Position numbers and translations under genes: made by a program. The notes beneath the pieces are model-generated. The model was given only the letters and a program-made list of their open reading frames with translations. It was not told the origin of the DNA and searched no databases. Positions 61,700 to 64,000 of a DNA stretch of 64,000 nt are shown one piece after another; positions within the stretch are counted from its first letter, which is position 1, and each line of letters opens with the position of its first letter. The DNA lies in assembly GCF_001735805.1 (NCBI RefSeq), contig NZ_CP017248.1, positions 3,844,001 through 3,908,000 of the forward strand. Reading direction: 5' to 3'. This DNA is from Streptomyces fodineus. GTDB taxonomy: Bacteria; Actinomycetota; Actinomycetes; Streptomycetales; Streptomycetaceae.

Positions 61700-63037
61700 C
61701 TACCTGGCTTCTCGGGTGGCGAGCTGGTCCACGGAGCGGGCGACTCCGAAGGCCTGAGGGATGGGCTGGCTCGCCATGTAGAGGCGGTCGGCGGTACGGC
61801 GGGGCAGCGGGAAGTACTGGAAGCTGCCGTACACGCGGCCGTCGGGGGTCATGGGCTGGGCGTCGAACCGGGCCACGGTCGCGATCCGGTACGGCTCCCC
61901 GCCATGGCTGTCGAGCAGCGCGATCTCGGTGATCCGGCGGGCGCCGTCGGCGAACCGGGTGAGCTGGACGATGACGTCGACCGCGCTGTTGATCTGGTCG
62001 TGCAGGGCCACGAAGGGCACCTCCACGTCGGACATGGAGGCGAGGGTCTGGAGCCGGGTGAGCGCGTCCTCGGCACTGTTGGCGTGCACCGTGGCCAGCG
62101 ATCCGTCGTGGCCCGTGGACATCGCCTGGAGCATGTCCAGGGACTCGCCGCCACGGACCTCACCGACCACGATCCGGTCCGGGCGCATGCGCAGGGAGTT
62201 GCGGACGAGGTCGCGGATGGTGACCTGGCCCTTGCCCTCGACGTTCGGCGGCCGTGATTCCAGGCGGACCACATGGGTCTGCTGGAGCTGGAGTTCCGCG
62301 GAGTCCTCGATGGTGATGATGCGCTCGTGGGAGGGGATCAGCCCGGAGAGGGCGTTCAGCAGGGTCGTCTTCCCGGTGCCGGTCGCGCCCGAGACGATGA
62401 TGTTGAACTTCGCCTGCACCAGCCCCGCCAGCAGGTACACCATGTGCTCGTCCAGCGAGCCGAAGGAGATCAGCTCCTGGAGGGTGAAGGAGCGCGGGAA
62501 GCGGCGGATGGTGAGGATGGGGCCGGTCAGCGACAGCGGCGGGATGATGACGTTGACGCGCTCACCGGAGGGCAGTCGCGCGTCCACCATCGGGTTCGAC
62601 TCGTCGACCCTGCGGTTCACCGTGGAGACGATCCGCTCGATGGTCTGCATCAGCTGGTCCGAGGAGACGAATCGCAGGGGCAACTGCTCGACGCGGCCGC
62701 CGCGTTCGACGAAGATCGCGTCGGGGCCGTTCACCATGATCTCGGTGATCGACGCGTCTTCCAGGAGCGGTTCGAGGATGCCGAGACCCAGGGCCTCGTC
62801 CACGACGCGCCGGATCAGCTGCGAGCGCTCCACCGTCGACAGCACCGGGCCCTCGCGGCTGATGATGTGCCCCAGCACCCGCTCGAGCCGCGCCCGGCGC
62901 TCGGCGGCGGCCAGCGAACTCATCTCCGCGAGGTCGATCTCCTCCAGCAGCTTGGCCCGGTAGGAGGCGACCAGATGCCCGTCCTCGCCCCGGCTGCCGT
63001 GCTCCTCCGGAGTGCTGATGCGTGCCCGCAGGCTCAT
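61700..63037 (-). CDS. TadA/CpaF family secretion ATPase
   Basis: A 445-residue hexameric-type ATPase. Walker A is VSGATGTGKTTLLNAL, the Asp box ITIEDSAELQLQ, Walker B MRPDRIVVGEVRGGE and the His box STGHDGSLATVHANS. The helical N-terminal domain (IISREGPVLSTVERSQL, LLEDASITEIMVNGPD) is characteristic of TadA/CpaF. It drives pilus assembly from the cytoplasmic side. Confidence 0.95.
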   Translation of the reverse strand: MSLRARISTPEEHGSRGEDGHLVASYRAKLLEEIDLAEMSSLAAAERRARLERVLGHIISREGPVLSTVERSQLIRRVVDEALGLGILEPLLEDASITEIMVNGPDAIFVERGGRVEQLPLRFVSSDQLMQTIERIVSTVNRRVDESNPMVDARLPSGERVNVIIPPLSLTGPILTIRRFPRSFTLQELISFGSLDEHMVYLLAGLVQAKFNIIVSGATGTGKTTLLNALSGLIPSHERIITIEDSAELQLQQTHVVRLESRPPNVEGKGQVTIRDLVRNSLRMRPDRIVVGEVRGGESLDMLQAMSTGHDGSLATVHANSAEDALTRLQTLASMSDVEVPFVALHDQINSAVDVIVQLTRFADGARRITEIALLDSHGGEPYRIATVARFDAQPMTPDGRVYGSFQYFPLPRRTADRLYMASQPIPQAFGVARSVDQLATREAR

Positions 63038-63053
63038 GTCGGCATCTCCTCGG

Positions 63054-63401
63054 CTAGTGGTCGAGCGGCATGGTGGCGGTTTTGGTGGCGTCGCCGAAGT
63101 CCCAGATGATCTTCGGGATCTTCACCCGGGCGGTGACGGTGACCGAGCCGGCGTCCGCGGGGCCTTTCCCGCACTTCACGGTGAGTGCGCCGCTGACCGC
63201 CTGGGCACAGGCCGGCTGTGGGTCCTGCTGCAAAGAGGCCGCCCGCGCCCCCGCCCGCGCTGCCGTACTCGCCTGCTCGGCGGCGTACGCGACGACCCCG
63301 ATCTGGATGCCCGCCATGGCCACGATCAGCAGAATCGGGATGAACCCGAGGTACTCGATGGCGACCTGGCCCGCGTCCCGCCCTCCGCGTCGGTACGGCA
63401 T
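63054..63401 (-). CDS. TadE-like pseudopilin (first)
   Basis: A 115-residue protein with prepilin-type cleavage site RDAG|QVAIEYLG (Glu +5, Tyr +6), one hydrophobic helix with IPILLIVAMAGIQIG, ASTAARAGARAAS, and a small extracytoplasmic domain with two Cys. TadE-type pseudopilins assist pilus assembly. One base separates it from the upstream pseudopilin gene. Confidence 0.87.
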   Translation of the reverse strand: MPYRRGGRDAGQVAIEYLGFIPILLIVAMAGIQIGVVAYAAEQASTAARAGARAASLQQDPQPACAQAVSGALTVKCGKGPADAGSVTVTARVKIPKIIWDFGDATKTATMPLDH

Positions 63402-63402
63402 C

Positions 63403-63783
63403 TCAGTGCTTCACCTCCTCGACGGCGCCGGCGTGGCCGGTCACCGTGGCGGGGAAGGAGATCACTCCGGGAAAGAGAACGGGGACTTTGAGGTAGACAT
63501 CGGCCGTGACATAGCCGGATCCACTGCACCGCACCATCGCATCCCCCTTCCAGGCCGTCGACAGATGCTTCAGCCCCGCGGCCGAGCAGGCAGCCTGCCG
63601 TGCATCCCCGCGCGGTGCCGCCGTCCCCGCCCGCACCGCCTCGTCCGCAGCATTCCCGGCCAGCGTGAAGGTGTACCCCACGAGCACGGCCTGCCACACG
63701 AGCACCAAGGTCAGAATGATCAGCGGCGTCATCCCCAGGAACTCGATGCTCACCTGCCCCCGGTCCCCGCCCGGCCTTCTCAT
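63403..63783 (-). CDS. TadE-like pseudopilin (second)
   Basis: A 126-residue paralogue of its neighbour: cleavage site GDRG|QVSIEFLG (Glu +5, Phe +6), hydrophobic helix (IILTLVLVWQAVLVGYTF), NAADEAVRAGTAA and an external domain with two Cys. The ATG at 63783 has AAGGAG 10 bp upstream; an in-frame ATG 16 codons earlier lies within the preceding gene. Confidence 0.85.
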   Translation of the reverse strand: MRRPGGDRGQVSIEFLGMTPLIILTLVLVWQAVLVGYTFTLAGNAADEAVRAGTAAPRGDARQAACSAAGLKHLSTAWKGDAMVRCSGSGYVTADVYLKVPVLFPGVISFPATVTGHAGAVEEVKH

Positions 63784-63790
63784 GGCGCGC

Positions 63791-64000
63791 TCACTCCTTC
63801 CGCCGCCGGAATCCACCCGGGCCGCGCCCACTCCCCCGATGCGTCCCCTCGGCCGCCTTCACCAGACCCAGCTCTCCCGCGAGCCCCCACAAGGCCTGCT
63901 TCACGGAACTCCTGCTGTCCAGCTCATGCACCCGCCCGGCGTCGACAACGGCCTGAAGTTCCTTGAAGTTGGCGGGAATGGCCGTACGCGCCACCGCCGT
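63791..64000 (-). CDS. C-terminal fragment of a CpaE/TadZ-like ATPase (truncated by window edge)
   Basis: The frame is open to the right window edge; 69 residues are visible. IPANFKELQAVVDAGRVHELDSRSSVKQALWGLAGEL reads like the end of the MinD-related CpaE/TadZ ATPases that place the Tad machinery, and the position upstream of the pseudopilin and tadA genes fits. A GTG at 63994 could be a start, but a 67-residue protein of this kind is unlikely. The basic C terminus (GSGRGPGGFRRRKE) is disordered. Confidence 0.55.
   Translation of the reverse strand, partial: TAVARTAIPANFKELQAVVDAGRVHELDSRSSVKQALWGLAGELGLVKAAEGTHRGSGRGPGGFRRRKE

Overview
The window is high-GC actinobacterial DNA, almost certainly from a Streptomyces. 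Evidence: strong G/C bias in third codon positions, frequent GTG starts and ATGA/GTGA stop-start overlaps, a WhiB-family regulator, rare TTA codons in a few genes, and a housekeeping gene order (ppgK, ispH, xseAB, glpX, wblI, class I and class II fumarases, oxyR-ahpCD) that I recognise from streptomycete cores. No rRNA, tRNA, CRISPR array, transposase or integrase was found.

Region 1 (1-16.7 kb) is the right-hand part of a natural-product gene cluster whose left edge is outside the window. It holds the 3' end of a PhzE-type 2-amino-2-deoxyisochorismate (ADIC) synthase and a 445-residue protein of unknown family with a TTA codon. A free-standing carrier-thioesterase and two MFS exporters follow. 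The assembly enzymes are an NRPS (carrier-C-A-carrier) with a strange repetitive insert in its A domain, a one-module PKS (KS-AT-carrier), a free A domain with a serine code, and a small protein with a Cys at a hydrolase-like elbow. An ATP-grasp ligase completes the set. The likely theme is an ADIC-derived aromatic unit joined to amino acids and one malonate unit; the product cannot be named from what is visible.

Region 2 (16.7-31.7 kb) is core metabolism and housekeeping: a PrmC-related methyltransferase, the GTPase YchF, polyphosphate glucokinase, IspH, exonuclease VII, a nitroreductase, GlpX, a WhiB-like regulator, a DUF1707 membrane-response protein and two unrelated fumarases side by side.

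Region 3 (31.7-45.7 kb) is signalling and envelope: a GAF-PP2C-ATPase phosphatase with a TTA codon, a class A penicillin-binding protein with an exactly repeated tail, an SPFH protein coupled to a small ribbon-helix-helix protein, a PadR-ABC efflux operon with a clear operator, a roadblock/DUF4388 set, and the oxyR/ahpCD peroxide-defence locus.

Region 4 (45.7-55.5 kb) holds an AI-2E family permease, a secreted lysozyme-like protein, a PIN-PhoH ATPase and a cis-prenyltransferase. A candidate small RNA with two runs of seven C sits upstream of the prenyltransferase. Several small or poorly characterised genes follow.

Region 5 (55.5-64 kb) is a minus-strand Tad/Flp pilus-type operon: a CpaE-like fragment, two TadE-like pseudopilins, TadA ATPase, TadB and TadC, a histidine kinase and response regulator (with a TTA codon), a Flp pilin, a TadG-like protein, a lipoprotein and an OmpA-domain protein. 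It continues beyond the right edge.
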